NCBI RefSeq assembly: GCF_001440405.1
Contig: NZ_LLXX01000066.1
Span: 5,642-69,641 of the forward strand
DNA length: 64,000 nucleotides
DNA from: Bradyrhizobium valentinum
Lineage (GTDB): Bacteria; Pseudomonadota; Alphaproteobacteria; Rhizobiales; Xanthobacteraceae
Direction: 5' to 3'
The notes under the pieces were generated by a model that was not told the origin of the DNA, ran no database searches, and saw only the letters and a list, made by a program, of their open reading frames with translations. Positions 36,198 through 45,444 of the stretch are shown piece after piece (position 1 is the first letter of the stretch; each line of letters begins with the position of its first letter). The position numbers and the translations under genes were made by a program.

Positions 36198-37631
36198 TCA
36201 CCCGGCGGCCTGCTCATTGGCGTCAATGCTCGCCTGGTTGACGTGCCATCCGGATCTATCGACCCACCCTTGATCTTGCTCATATATCGTCTGTGCACCA
36301 TCCGCCGTCAGCTGATCGAGGGTTCGGCCAGCATTGGACTGCGTCACCTTCAGATTGTTGGCACCGTCCTTCTTGTCACCGAGTCCCTCAACAACCATAG
36401 CGTCGTCGCCATTCGTGATGGTGAGCTTGGACGAAATGGTCTTTCCCTTGCCGTAGTCGACCGTATCCACGGTGATCTTCGTGCCATCATCGAGTTGCAG
36501 GGTCATGCCTTTCTTGAAATCAAAGTCGTCCTTGCCGTCTCCATTAGCATCGACATGAGGATCGCCATGAATCTTCGAGACATGGCCGGTTTCTTTGTTG
36601 CGAATGGTCCAGGTGCCGTCCTTCTCGTCGGCCGTGATTGTATACTTGTCGCCAAGGTGTATCGTTGCCTTGCCGTCATGGACCTCATGCGACCACACCG
36701 GATTAGATTTAGGTGGCGGGCTCTGGTTCACCGCAACTGGGGTCATCGACGCAGGCGGGGGAGGAGGAACGAAAACTGGCGTGTAGTAGTACAATGGAGT
36801 AGCGAGCGGCGCAGGAGTGTACTGGGATTGGGAGCCGGCGCCCGGGGCGCGCCCCTCTTCACCAGCATCGATACTCGCCTGGTCCACCTCACGCCCGGCG
36901 CCGTCGACCCAACCCTGACCTTGCTCATGGATCGTTTGTGAACCATCGGCTGTCAGCTCATCGAGAGTGAGGCCAGCATTAGACTGCGTCACCTTCAGAT
37001 TGTTGGCACCATCCTTGTCGTCACCGAGGCCCTCGACAACCATGGCGTTGCTGCCATTCGTGATGGTGAGCTTCGATGAAATGCTCTTGCCGTTGCCGTA
37101 GTCGGCCGTATCCACGGTGATCTTCGTACCATCATCGAGTTTCAGGGTCATGCCCTTCTTGAAATCGAAATCGTCCTTCCCGTCCCCATCAGCATCGAAG
37201 TGAGGATCGCCGTGGATCTTCGTGACATGGCCGGTCTCGTTGTTGCGGACAGTCCAGGTGCCGTCCTTCTCGTCCGCCGTGATTGTATACTTATCGCCAA
37301 GGTGGATCGCGGCCTTGCCGTCATGGACCTCATGCGTCCACACCGGATCAATTGAGGACGACGAGCTTTGGTTCTGCGCGACCGGCGCGAACGAGGGAGG
37401 CGGCGGCAGGGCGAGAACGGTTGGAGCAACGTAGGCCGGACTAAGTACGGCGGGAGCGACGACGGCCGGACTATTTACCGGCAGGTACTGGTAGGTCCCA
37501 ACCGGGACGCCGGCAGCGCCGGCGTACTGCCCCATCGCCACGTTGAACATTGGAGCGGCGGGCACGCCTTCAGGCACTAGCCCTACCGCCGGATTGAAGC
37601 CGCCCACCACGGGAAGATACGCCATTTTCAT
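36198..37631 (-). CDS. nopE1: self-cleaving type III effector NopE (two DUF1521/MIIA domains)
   Basis: A 477-residue effector with a disordered N-terminus and two near-identical metal-ion-inducible autocleavage domains (about 97-255 and 313-472), each opening WTHEVHDGKA or WSHEVHDGKA and containing KYTITADEKDGTW. Calcium triggers cleavage between Asp and Pro in the GD-PHxD site, present as GDPHFD at 141-146 and GDPHVD at 356-361, so three fragments are expected. The following DADGDGKDDFD is an EF-hand-like acidic loop. NopE1/NopE2 affect nodulation in a host-dependent way. ATG at 37631 has AGGAG 6 bases upstream; a tts box lies about 250 bases upstream. NopE1 versus NopE2 cannot be settled here. 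Confidence 0.93.
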   Translation of the reverse strand: MKMAYLPVVGGFNPAVGLVPEGVPAAPMFNVAMGQYAGAAGVPVGTYQYLPVNSPAVVAPAVLSPAYVAPTVLALPPPPSFAPVAQNQSSSSSIDPVWTHEVHDGKAAIHLGDKYTITADEKDGTWTVRNNETGHVTKIHGDPHFDADGDGKDDFDFKKGMTLKLDDGTKITVDTADYGNGKSISSKLTITNGSNAMVVEGLGDDKDGANNLKVTQSNAGLTLDELTADGSQTIHEQGQGWVDGAGREVDQASIDAGEEGRAPGAGSQSQYTPAPLATPLYYYTPVFVPPPPPASMTPVAVNQSPPPKSNPVWSHEVHDGKATIHLGDKYTITADEKDGTWTIRNKETGHVSKIHGDPHVDANGDGKDDFDFKKGMTLQLDDGTKITVDTVDYGKGKTISSKLTITNGDDAMVVEGLGDKKDGANNLKVTQSNAGRTLDQLTADGAQTIYEQDQGWVDRSGWHVNQASIDANEQAAG

Positions 37632-37879
37632 TCACTCCTATTGCATTGAAGGAAGCGACAGACTGCGAGGACCACCCGCACAATCAACTTGGCACGTTGC
37701 GCCGAGGCCATTCAAAAACCAATCCCACGTCATGACCAGCAGCAGGCCGCCCTCGCGTTTCTTGTTGCGGGTAACAACAGCCTTGATCGGCGGACCACTT
37801 CTCTTACCCCCTGCCTTCGGCAATGCGGGCCTCTCACGTCGAGCGTATCCAACACGTCGAGCGTATCCAAGTCGCAGGA

Positions 37880-37913
37880 AGTTTATCCTGAGTACCTGTC
37901 GAAAAGCTGACGA
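37880..37913 (-). promoter_or_regulatory. tts box of nopE
   Basis: On the minus strand CGTCAGCTTTTCGACAGGTA followed by CTCAGGATAAAC. The central GTCAGCTTNTCGA is kept; the 3' part is weaker. It is about 250 bases from the nopE ATG. Confidence 0.75.
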
Positions 37914-38180
37914 TAAGATAATCGCCCACCAGCACATCAGGCTTTCGGATCATCTGAATGTTGAGAGCATGTGATCGCGACGAATCGCTCTTCGTGATGG
38001 GCGTCGGAACAACGACATCTTGGGACGCGCGGCCGGCGAGCGTCCACGCTCTCTAAAGAACGTCGGCCGAGCGTCTCGCGTGAATGCTCCAGGCGGTCTT
38101 TCGGTGCCTTAGAGAACCGACACATTTTCCGTGAGAGAAAAAGTTGGGCCACCACGACTCATTCCGCGGCCTTTCTGAGA

Positions 38181-38214
38181 CTCGTCAGCTTCTCGAAAGG
38201 TAATCCTCTTAGGA
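38181..38214 (+). promoter_or_regulatory. tts box of nopC-nopA
   Basis: CTCGTCAGCTTCTCGAAAGG then TAATCCTCTTAGGATGAG, close to consensus, about 69 bases before the nopC ATG; it likely also drives the following rhcV operon. Confidence 0.92.
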
Positions 38215-38282
38215 TGAGAGCGCTGATCTCTAGGCGACGAGTCGTCTATTGATCTTAGTGGAGATGAACACAGGAGAATGCG

Positions 38283-38570
38283 ATGATTGGAGAAATGATC
38301 GGAAGCGCGGCTGGTGGATGGCTCGGTGGACCGTCGGGAGCGGCAATTGGTTCCGCTGTCGGTGGAGTACTCGACCAAGCCTTCGAGAAGGTTATTCACA
38401 GCTTGGAGCCTGAGAAGGCTGATGCTGACAAGGTCGCCAAGGACAATGGCCCGGCCGCAGGAAGCACCCCCCAGTGTAACCACGGCAACGGCGAATTGAC
38501 TCTCTTGAATGGCGCACCAGGCGCGCATGTAATGATTTCATTTCCTGCCGTCGTCACGCCAGCTGGTTAG
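38283..38570 (+). CDS. nopC: NopC-like secreted protein
   Basis: 95 residues with a glycine-rich, hydrophobic N-terminus (GSAAGGWLGGPSGAAIGSAV, resembling a glycine-zipper) and a helical middle (VLDQAFEKVIHSLEPEKAD). Assigned to NopC by size, by the tts box directly upstream and by position before nopA; sequence identity to NopC could not be checked. NopC is a T3-secreted effector unique to rhizobia. Confidence 0.6.
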   Translation: MIGEMIGSAAGGWLGGPSGAAIGSAVGGVLDQAFEKVIHSLEPEKADADKVAKDNGPAAGSTPQCNHGNGELTLLNGAPGAHVMISFPAVVTPAG

Positions 38571-38623
38571 GCGTGAGGCAGGTCATTAGTAGCAGTAACT
38601 TCCAAACAGAAAGGTGAGTCGAT

Positions 38624-38830
38624 ATGGTTTTTCGCGTTGGTGGTTCCCCCGCTGCGTCTGAAGTCGCGACGAATCAGCAAACCGGTGCTACCGGGGCTGG
38701 CGATTTCGCGGCGCAGCTCGCCGAGCTCGAGCGTGTTAGCAAAGAAGCTCAGGCCAATAGCATCGTGATGCGCAGAATTACGACCGAGCTCTCGTCCGAA
38801 AAGAAGGTTGCCGACGAGCGCGTAAGTTAA
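38624..38830 (+). CDS. nopA: NopA, T3 pilus/needle subunit (SctF)
   Basis: 68 residues: a polar N-terminus then a long helix (AAQLAELERVSKEAQANSIV) and a charged C-terminal helix (RRITTELSSEKKVADERVS), the pattern of SctF-type needle or pilus subunits. It lies between nopC and the sctD-like gene, as in other rhizobial clusters. NopA is the main pilus component. A strong hairpin follows, allowing high nopA message relative to downstream genes. Confidence 0.72.
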   Translation: MVFRVGGSPAASEVATNQQTGATGAGDFAAQLAELERVSKEAQANSIVMRRITTELSSEKKVADERVS

Positions 38831-38897
38831 CGCTGCAAGAGGGGGCCGCTCATTTCGCGTGCTGGATGCTCTCCACAGCCTGACGAATTCGGAACCA

Positions 38898-38920
38898 GCC
38901 GTACGGCAACGCCGTACGGC
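38898..38920 (+). terminator. strong hairpin between nopA and the sctD-like gene
   Basis: GCCGTACGGC-AAC-GCCGTACGGC: two copies of a self-complementary 10-mer, giving a perfect 10-bp stem with a 3-base loop, followed by TTCTCGTT. It looks like a leaky terminator or a 3'-end stabiliser for nopC/nopA mRNA. Confidence 0.65.
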
Positions 38921-38944
38921 TTCTCGTTGCTCAGGAGACTCTCC

Positions 38945-39832
38945 GTGAACGAACCGGCCTCCGTTCATTTCGAAGTGCTATCAGGGGTCTATTCCGGGGT
39001 GACCGGTGAAGCGCCCGTCGGAACGAGCCTTATCGGAAGTGGCCTCGATGCCGATATCGTCTTCGTCGAACAGGGGCTCGAGCCCAATCACTTCCGTCTC
39101 ACCCCCCTGCACGATTCGATGGAGATCGAGGCTCTAGCAGCCGGAGTCAGCATAGAAGGAAACGGAGATATTGCCGTAGGCACGCGGGTTGTTATTTCTC
39201 TTCCTGCCGTCGTTCATGCGGGCACGATGTCCATTCGCTGCACACAGGATTCGGAGCAAGGATCAATCGGCCTGTCGCGTGTCTCGATAATAGCAGCCGC
39301 CTTGGTCTTGCTGAGCTCTGTCGGGATCGCCACTCTTGCAGTCAGCTTCCTCTTTGACGGCAGTGCCGGTGCACTGAGCCCCGATGCGCCCCCTGTCGCC
39401 GCACTTCCACCCAAGCTGACGCTCAACGGTCCTGATGATCGCCCCCTCCATGCGGCCGCCGAACAGCTGCAAGAGGAGGTCAACAAAGCGGGACTTCTCA
39501 ATATCAAGATCGGTCCTGGGCCAGGTGTGCTCAGCGCCGAGGGCACCGTGACGCCTGCGTCAGTCAGTAGATGGCAGAAGGTTCAGCAATGGTTCGATCA
39601 GCATACGAACGGATCGCTGACACTCGTAAATGGAGTGATCGTGAAGGAGGATAAGCCGCCCTCCTCAATTGCTGTCCAGGCGGTGTGGCGCGGAGCCCAC
39701 CCCTATCTTCTTATTGGTGGCCAAAAGTACTTCGTGGGCGCGCTGTTGAACGATGGATGGACGGTCGATCGAATCGAGGCGGGACGCGTACTGCTCAGCC
39801 GGAATGGACGGCTTGCTGCTCTTCCCTATTAG
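38945..39832 (+). CDS. inner membrane ring protein (SctD, y4yQ type)
   Basis: A 295-residue bitopic protein: N-terminal cytoplasmic FHA-like domain (LIGSGLDADIVFVEQGLEP, HFRL), one membrane segment (IIAAALVLLSSVGIATLAV, about 112-133) and a periplasmic ring-building domain with a BON-like part (GPGVLSAEGTVTPASVSRW). This is the architecture of SctD. GTG at 38945 follows AGGAG; the in-frame TTG upstream was rejected. It starts the sctD-...-rhcV block. Confidence 0.82.
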   Translation: MNEPASVHFEVLSGVYSGVTGEAPVGTSLIGSGLDADIVFVEQGLEPNHFRLTPLHDSMEIEALAAGVSIEGNGDIAVGTRVVISLPAVVHAGTMSIRCTQDSEQGSIGLSRVSIIAAALVLLSSVGIATLAVSFLFDGSAGALSPDAPPVAALPPKLTLNGPDDRPLHAAAEQLQEEVNKAGLLNIKIGPGPGVLSAEGTVTPASVSRWQKVQQWFDQHTNGSLTLVNGVIVKEDKPPSSIAVQAVWRGAHPYLLIGGQKYFVGALLNDGWTVDRIEAGRVLLSRNGRLAALPY

Positions 39833-39862
39833 AGCTCCACCGCCGCAGGAAAGGAGAACGTC

Positions 39863-40390
39863 GTGACCAAGCTACCCCAGCATCCTGTCGGACTTGGCAC
39901 CTCTTCGCAAAGGCTCAACACGCACGACCATGAGCCAGCGAGCAAGCCGGCCCTCCCTCAAGTCCATAATTTAGAGATCCAAGGCACCGATGGCGGTGGC
40001 GAGAAGAGGCACGGGTCGGTTTGGCCGGATACCGAGGCGCCGGATCTGCCAATCGAGGCCGCGCTTGATGTAAACGATATCGATGCCGTCTCGCGTGTCA
40101 GTCTCAACGAGAGGCGCGTACCGATAGCTGAGATCGATCCCCGTGCAGCACTCGCTTCACTTTATGGCCGCAATCTCGCAACTGGCCTGCTCTCCTTCGT
40201 GACACCACGCCTGCGTGACCCGGACGTGCTGCGAGCAGAGAAGCATGGTGTTCTTCTCGAGCGCTTGGCCGATAGGCTATGCGCCGGACCGGAGGATTCG
40301 GCGGCGCGTAAAGGGACCGACGCCCTGCAGCAGGAGCTCCGGCGGCTCATCCTGCTCCGGCAGAACCAGAACAGCTTGATTGGGGGCTAG
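39863..40390 (+). CDS. T3SS-linked hypothetical protein between sctD and rhcV
   Basis: A 175-residue soluble protein (GTG start, AAAGGAGA upstream), disordered to about residue 65, then helical with RAALASLYGRNLATGLLSF and LQQELRRLILLRQNQNSL. No family recognised. Position between the SctD-like and SctV genes and conserved spacing suggest a role in the secretion machine, perhaps as a cytoplasmic regulator or chaperone; this is inference. Confidence 0.65.
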   Translation: MTKLPQHPVGLGTSSQRLNTHDHEPASKPALPQVHNLEIQGTDGGGEKRHGSVWPDTEAPDLPIEAALDVNDIDAVSRVSLNERRVPIAEIDPRAALASLYGRNLATGLLSFVTPRLRDPDVLRAEKHGVLLERLADRLCAGPEDSAARKGTDALQQELRRLILLRQNQNSLIGG

Positions 40391-40391
40391 C

Positions 40392-40820
40392 ATGATCGAC
40401 TCGGGCGGAGCGCAGTTCGCCAGTCCACCGCCGCCGGCCGATGCTTCCAAAACCGGCGATGTCTTGCCAATCTCAGGGCAGGAGCGTGATTTGGTCTGCG
40501 CAATATCCTTCGTCCACCTTGCGTGTGGACAGAGCGCACAAGCTCTCGCTCTGTTGCGGCTCATTGCCCATGACGATTCGCAAGACGTCGACCTGCTTCG
40601 CATTCTTACCTATGCTCTCATCTCGGAGGGCTTTGGCAATGAAGCACTTGCGGTGCTGGATAGACTAGACACGCTTGATGACGAGCCCTCTTCGCGTCTG
40701 CCTTTGACGCTTCTCCGCAGTCACGCGCTACGACGGGCCGGCCGTATGGACGAGGCGCGGGCAGTCTTCCAAGACTATGTGTCCCTGCGTGGCAGGACAG
40801 CCCCAACGGAACAACAATAA
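40392..40820 (+). CDS. TPR-like small protein, possible T3 chaperone (SctG/HrpG type)
   Basis: A 142-residue helical protein: ALALLRLIAHDDSQDVDLLR, EGFGNEALAVLDRLDTL and LLRSHALRRAGRMDEARAVF form TPR-like helix pairs. Small TPR proteins in this position bind needle subunits before export. The ATG at 40392 lies 1 base after the previous stop. Confidence 0.65.
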   Translation: MIDSGGAQFASPPPPADASKTGDVLPISGQERDLVCAISFVHLACGQSAQALALLRLIAHDDSQDVDLLRILTYALISEGFGNEALAVLDRLDTLDDEPSSRLPLTLLRSHALRRAGRMDEARAVFQDYVSLRGRTAPTEQQ

Positions 40821-40831
40821 GAATCGTCTCC

Positions 40832-42949
40832 ATGATAAACCTCCTTCGTAAGCTTATCGTGCGCGCGCCATTCCACCCGGATTTCATGGTCGCGTTCATG
40901 CTGCTTCTGGCAATCGCAATGATGATCATGCCGATGCCGATCGTCGTGGTCGACATGCTGATCGGCTTCAATCTGGGTTTTGCCGTATTGCTGCTGATGG
41001 TTGCTTTGTATCTCAGTACGCCACTGGATTTCTCGTCCTTGCCCGGTGTCATCCTGATCTCCACCGTTTTTCGTCTGGCGCTGACCATCGCGACAACGCG
41101 GCTGATTCTCGCTGAAGGAGACGCCGGCAGCATCATTCACACCTTCGGTGAGTTCGTGATATCAGGGAACATCGCGGTCGGCATTGTTATATTTTTGATC
41201 GTGACCATGGTGCAGTTCATGGTTCTCGCGAAGGGAGCCGAGCGCGTTGCTGAAGTCTCGGCAAGATTCACGCTCGACGCTCTGCCTGGCAAGCAGATGG
41301 CTATCGACGCGGAGCTACGCAACGGTCATATCGATCAGCACGAGGCACGCAGCCGGCGAGCATCACTGGAGCGAGAGAGCCAACTTCACGGCGCGATGGA
41401 TGGCGCCATGAAGTTCGTGAAAGGGGATGCCATTGCCGGACTCATAGTCATCTGCATCAACATGCTGGGAGGAATCAGCATCGGGCTGCTCTCCAAGGGC
41501 ATGTCCGTCGATGAGGCATTGCATCAATATACGCTGCTCACCATCGGCGATGCGTTGATTTCTCAGATTCCGGCGCTCCTGCTGTCGGTTACGGCCGCAA
41601 CCATCGTCACACGTGTGAATGGGCCTTCCAAGCTCAAGCTTGGTGCCGATATCATCAACCAAGTCACGGCCAGTACCCAGGCATTGCGGCTAGCGGCCGG
41701 CGTCTTACTTCTCATGGGGCTGATACCAGGTTTCCCTTTGCCCCCGTTTCTCATGCTGGCCGCACTTTTTGCCGGGACGAGCTATGTCAAAGGCGGTGTG
41801 CAAGGCGCGAACACGGGCTCCAAGACGAGCGCTAACGTTAGTACTCCGACTTCAAATCCAGCGCAGGCTCAACGGCAAACCATACCCGCGGAGGCGCTTC
41901 CGGTCGTGGTATTCTTTGCACCTAACCTGGTAAACGCGATTGACAGAGAGGAAGTTGAGCAGCACATCGCTCGCATTTCGGCACTGGTCTCAGCCGATCT
42001 TGGCATCACGATTCCCCGCATTCCAGTCCAGGTCGATCAACGTTTGGCCCAATCCGAGTTTAGGCTAGATGTGGAAGGGGTACCGGTTGAACGGGATCGG
42101 GTGGATCCGACGCAGCTCGCGCTCACCGACGACCGAGCGAACATTGAATTGAGCGGCATCCCGTATCGGCAAGATCCAGACACCGACCGGATCTGGATCG
42201 AACAGAGCCATGCACCGGCTCTCAAAGCGGCCGGGATCGGGCATCACCGTCCGAGCGAAATCATAGCCCTGCGCGTCAGTTCCGTACTGACGCGATATGC
42301 GCAGCGCTTGGTAGGCATTCAAGAGACGCGACAATTGCTCGCCCGGATGGAGCAGGAGTATGCCGACCTGGTGAAGGAAGTGCTACGCACGACTCCAGTT
42401 CCCCGGATCGCCGATGTCCTGCGTCGCCTGCTCGACGAGGGCATCCCGATTCGTAACACCCGGCTGGTCTTGGAAGCGTTCGCCGAATGGAGCGAACGCG
42501 AGCAAAACGCCGTCCTGCTCACCGAATATGTCCGCTCCGGCCTAAGGCGGCAAATCTGCTATCGCCATGCCAACGCTCACCGTGTTCTGCCCGCCTTTAT
42601 CGTCGAACGTGAAACTGAAGATGTGATTCGCAGTGCGGTCCGAGAGACCACCGTCGGGCCGTACCTCGCGCTGGAGGACCGGCATAGCGAGATGTTGCTG
42701 TCGCAACTGCGCCAGATTCATTCAGGCATGCCACCAGGTCAGAGCCAGCCCGTCATCCTGAGTTCGCTGGATATCAGGCGTTTCGTCCGCGGCTTTCTCA
42801 CCCGCAACGGGTTCGATCTTCCTGTTCTGTCTTATCAGGATCTTGCCTCCGATTTCACGGTCCAGCCGGTGGGGTCGCTCAAGCTTACAGGTCCCAAGGA
42901 AAAAGCTCCGACAGGAGAACAACCCAACCTGCTTGCCACAAACGGCTAA
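40832..42949 (+). CDS. rhcV: major export apparatus protein RhcV (SctV)
   Basis: A 705-residue SctV/FlhA-family protein. The first 320 residues contain seven or eight membrane segments with the conserved cytoplasmic loop (GKQMAIDAELRNGHIDQHEA, FVKGDAIAGLIV). The rest is the cytoplasmic ring domain (REEVEQHIARISALVSADLG, VLRRLLDEGIPIRNTRLVLE, LSSLDIRRFVRGFL). It forms the nonameric export gate ring. Intact length; 11 bases after the preceding gene. Confidence 0.96.
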   Translation: MINLLRKLIVRAPFHPDFMVAFMLLLAIAMMIMPMPIVVVDMLIGFNLGFAVLLLMVALYLSTPLDFSSLPGVILISTVFRLALTIATTRLILAEGDAGSIIHTFGEFVISGNIAVGIVIFLIVTMVQFMVLAKGAERVAEVSARFTLDALPGKQMAIDAELRNGHIDQHEARSRRASLERESQLHGAMDGAMKFVKGDAIAGLIVICINMLGGISIGLLSKGMSVDEALHQYTLLTIGDALISQIPALLLSVTAATIVTRVNGPSKLKLGADIINQVTASTQALRLAAGVLLLMGLIPGFPLPPFLMLAALFAGTSYVKGGVQGANTGSKTSANVSTPTSNPAQAQRQTIPAEALPVVVFFAPNLVNAIDREEVEQHIARISALVSADLGITIPRIPVQVDQRLAQSEFRLDVEGVPVERDRVDPTQLALTDDRANIELSGIPYRQDPDTDRIWIEQSHAPALKAAGIGHHRPSEIIALRVSSVLTRYAQRLVGIQETRQLLARMEQEYADLVKEVLRTTPVPRIADVLRRLLDEGIPIRNTRLVLEAFAEWSEREQNAVLLTEYVRSGLRRQICYRHANAHRVLPAFIVERETEDVIRSAVRETTVGPYLALEDRHSEMLLSQLRQIHSGMPPGQSQPVILSSLDIRRFVRGFLTRNGFDLPVLSYQDLASDFTVQPVGSLKLTGPKEKAPTGEQPNLLATNG

Positions 42950-42973
42950 CAGAGTGCAGCAGTCGGTCGTGAG

Positions 42974-43573
42974 ATGGATGGCATGAATTCACCTACAACA
43001 ACATTCGCTGCTCGATTGTATGCGTTCCATCCGCCCTCGGGCTTAACTCTCCTCGCTTTATTCGCCATCCTTGTGCTTGGTGGTTGCGCCAGTCTGGATC
43101 ACCAAGCTATCTCAGTTCAAGAGACGCCGCGGCCAGAGTTGCTGGGCGCCAAGGACATCGATCCTGCTATGCGCGAGCGCATTGCACACGCCCTCCTCCG
43201 GGTTTCCGATGAAGAGAGTTTGCGTGAGGCTCTGAAGCAAAAGCCAGACAATGTCGATGCGGCAATCTCGCTTACGCAGGCCCTTCTGGCACAGAAACGC
43301 GCGGGCGAAGCACTTGAGGTAACCGACAAGATCTTGCTTACAGTTCCTGGTGATTTGCGTGCCCTGAACGCAAAAGGGGTGGTCCTCGACGCCGAGGGGC
43401 GTCATGATGAGGCACAAGCGCTATATCGCGAGGCTCTCGCAGCGGCCCCAGGCAATCAGATGTTGCGCAACAATCTCGGCCTATCGCTCGCACTTGCTGG
43501 GAATGCCGATACCGGAAATCCTAGCCTGCAACCGCTTTCGCACGAGCCGGGTGCGCTGGCCCGTTCGCCATAG
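42974..43573 (+). CDS. TPR lipoprotein at the end of the rhcV operon (y4yS type)
   Basis: A 199-residue lipoprotein, lipobox LGGC with Cys38, then TPR repeats (DNVDAAISLTQALLAQKRAG, DLRALNAKGVVLDAEGRHDE, NQMLRNNLGLSLALAGNAD), as in TadD-like pilotins. Together with the CpaC- and CpaD-like genes it makes a third Flp-pilus-like component of the rhizobial T3SS, probably assisting secretin assembly. Confidence 0.82.
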   Translation: MDGMNSPTTTFAARLYAFHPPSGLTLLALFAILVLGGCASLDHQAISVQETPRPELLGAKDIDPAMRERIAHALLRVSDEESLREALKQKPDNVDAAISLTQALLAQKRAGEALEVTDKILLTVPGDLRALNAKGVVLDAEGRHDEAQALYREALAAAPGNQMLRNNLGLSLALAGNADTGNPSLQPLSHEPGALARSP

Positions 43574-43618
43574 CGTGGCCTTCGCGTAGAACGCCGGATC
43601 GTACACGCTTAACGCCTG

Positions 43619-43650
43619 CGCGTCAGCTCGTCGTCAGCTGGGCTGACTAT
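43619..43650 (+). promoter_or_regulatory. tts box of nopP copy 2
   Basis: GCGTCAGCTCGTCGTCAGCT then GGGCTGACTAT: the two GTCAG half-sites are 12 bases apart, about 70 bases before the nopP ATG. Confidence 0.8.
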
Positions 43651-43865
43651 CAAATTCGCGGTGCCCGACGAGTCTGAACTCAGTGGGAGAATACTTCACC
43701 GATAGGAAACCCAATCACCATGTATGGCCGAATCAATAGCTCACCCGGTGCTTCCGACACTGATGAAATGAGACAATCCGCCACCAACCACACGCAATCT
43801 GATGCAGACAGCCAGCGCTTTGCGGACATGTTTGCTGGGATGCACATAGCGGCGCCGAGCGCTAG

Positions 43866-44711
43866 GTGGTGTGGACACTTACCGCATCCATAAGATGATG
43901 GCTGCGAGAGTGACGACGGCACGGTAGTTTCGGGCAGTCTTTTCGAAGCGGGTTGCGACGCGGCGGAATTGCTTGAGTTTTGAGAAGCAGCATTCCACGA
44001 GATGGCGCTGGGCATAGAGATGCTTGTCGAGCGGATATTTGAGCGCGCGTGACGGATTGTTAGGGATGACGGCGAGCGCGCCTTTGGCAGCGATGGCCTG
44101 GCGCAAGTGATCGGCGTCATAGGCCGTATCGGCCATGACGACTTCGGCGGCCAATCCCTCGATCAATGCGGCGGCTTGCGGTGCATCGCCCTTCTGACCT
44201 GCGGTAAGGATGAACCGCACGGGACATCCCAAGCCTCGAACGGCCAGATGTATCTTGGTGCTCAGGCCACCGCGCGAACGGCCGAGCGCCTGATCTTCAG
44301 ACCCCCTTTTTTGGCCGCGGCAGCGTGCTGGTGGGCTCGGACGATGGTGGAGTCGACGATCAGATATTCGAAATCCGGATCATCGGACATCGCCTCAAAG
44401 ATGCGCCACCAAACACCCTTGACGCTCCATCTACTGAAGCGACGGAATACACTGTTCCATTCCCCGAACGCTTCCGGAAGATCACGCCAGGGAGAGCCCG
44501 TACGCACGATCCACAGCACACCTTCCACAAACATCCGATTGTCGCGGCCCGTCGAACCCTTCTGGTCAGGTCGGCCGATGATCAGCGGCGCCATCCGCTC
44601 CCACGCCGCGTCGCTCAAAACCAACCGGTCCATCACACCCAAGGCTGCCTCCCCAAAAGCAGCCTTGAATCTGATTTGCTCCTAAAAAGGAATCCTTAGA
44701 GTCCACACCAC
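43866..44711 (-). mobile_element. IS5-family element (IS427-like), copy 1, 846 bp
   Basis: Ends GTGGTGTGGAC and GTCCACACCAC are inverted repeats; CTAG is duplicated at 43862-43865 and 44712-44715. The element lies inside nopP copy 2. A near-identical copy in the opposite orientation lies at 49624-50475. Confidence 0.93.
43879..44633 (-). CDS. IS5-family transposase (two frames, programmed -1 shift)
   Basis: The first frame (from ATG 44633) gives MDRLVLSDAAWERMAPLI, DNRMFVEGVLWIVRTGSPWR and the DDE aspartate in LIVDSTIVRAHQH; the second frame carries AEVVMADTAYDADHLR (second Asp) and HLVECCFSKLKQFRRVATRF (Glu). They join at an A-rich stretch (CCAAAAAAGGGGG) typical of -1 frameshifting in this group. 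Confidence 0.9.
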
Positions 44712-45444
44712 CTAGCTCGTCTTCGGGAGCAACACCCTCGTACTCCCTCGTTCGGCGACCTCCTTTGGTGGAGATCACAAGGTCTTCATTCGAGGAGAAC
44801 GTGAAGGACTTTTATAGCGATGAAATCGAGCATATCGCCGCGAAACCACAGCAATACTCGCTTCCGGTATCCTCGAAAGCCGAACGAACGGCACAAGTTG
44901 CTTATGACCACGGCAGGAAATCTGGTTCGGAAAACGCACGCTATTTCAGCTATCAGCTAGGCAACAAGAGTGTTGGACTTCTGCGAACGGAAGGCGGAGC
45001 TAGCATGAGTGATGTGTTCAAAGAGGAAAAGGCACGCGCGCGCTGGCGGGAACAGTTTCCCGGACGGACCGAACTCACATCCACTGTGGATTTTCGGGTT
45101 ACTCATCCCCTGGTCGAGAACGCAGGCGATATTCTGTTGGAACATCAGCTTCGGCTCGACGGCGAACGGCCTTTGCTCCTCTCTCATGCTGTCAACGACG
45201 ACGCGAAAGCCCGCGCAGCGGCGTTGGGTTTTGTTGAGGTGAGTGACTCGAGATGGTGCTTGACCTACCCAGCATTCCGACAAGTGGACGAAGAATGATG
45301 ACGGCGAATGGCAGCGGAAAAACAAGCCTCAATTGTATCTTTCTAAAGCTGAACCCAATGACGGCAGTGAAACCAGTGGGGCCCAGTGGGGCCCAGCGTG
45401 CCCCAGATACCACGCCGGCTTGGGACGACGACGACTTTATGTAG

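Larger units (their letters stand above)
43720..45444 (+). pseudogene. nopP: nopP copy 2, split by an IS5-family insertion and frameshifted
   Basis: The N-terminus MYGRINSSPGASDTDEM starts at 43720 behind a tts box and is cut at 43865 by an insertion element. After the element the frame resumes (DEIEHIAAKPQQYSLPVSS, ARYFSYQLGNKSVGLLRTEG, LVENAGDILLEHQLRLDGER), then small indels after about 45245 scatter the C-terminus over three frames; QLYLSKAEPNDGSE and the end WDDDDFM show the original end at 45444. It cannot make a full NopP. Confidence 0.85.

Noticed and set aside
36300..36330. GTCAGCTGATCGAG resembling a tts box
   Set aside because: It lies inside the nopE coding sequence in a repeated codon context and lacks the second half-site; a similar match at 36951 is rejected for the same reason.
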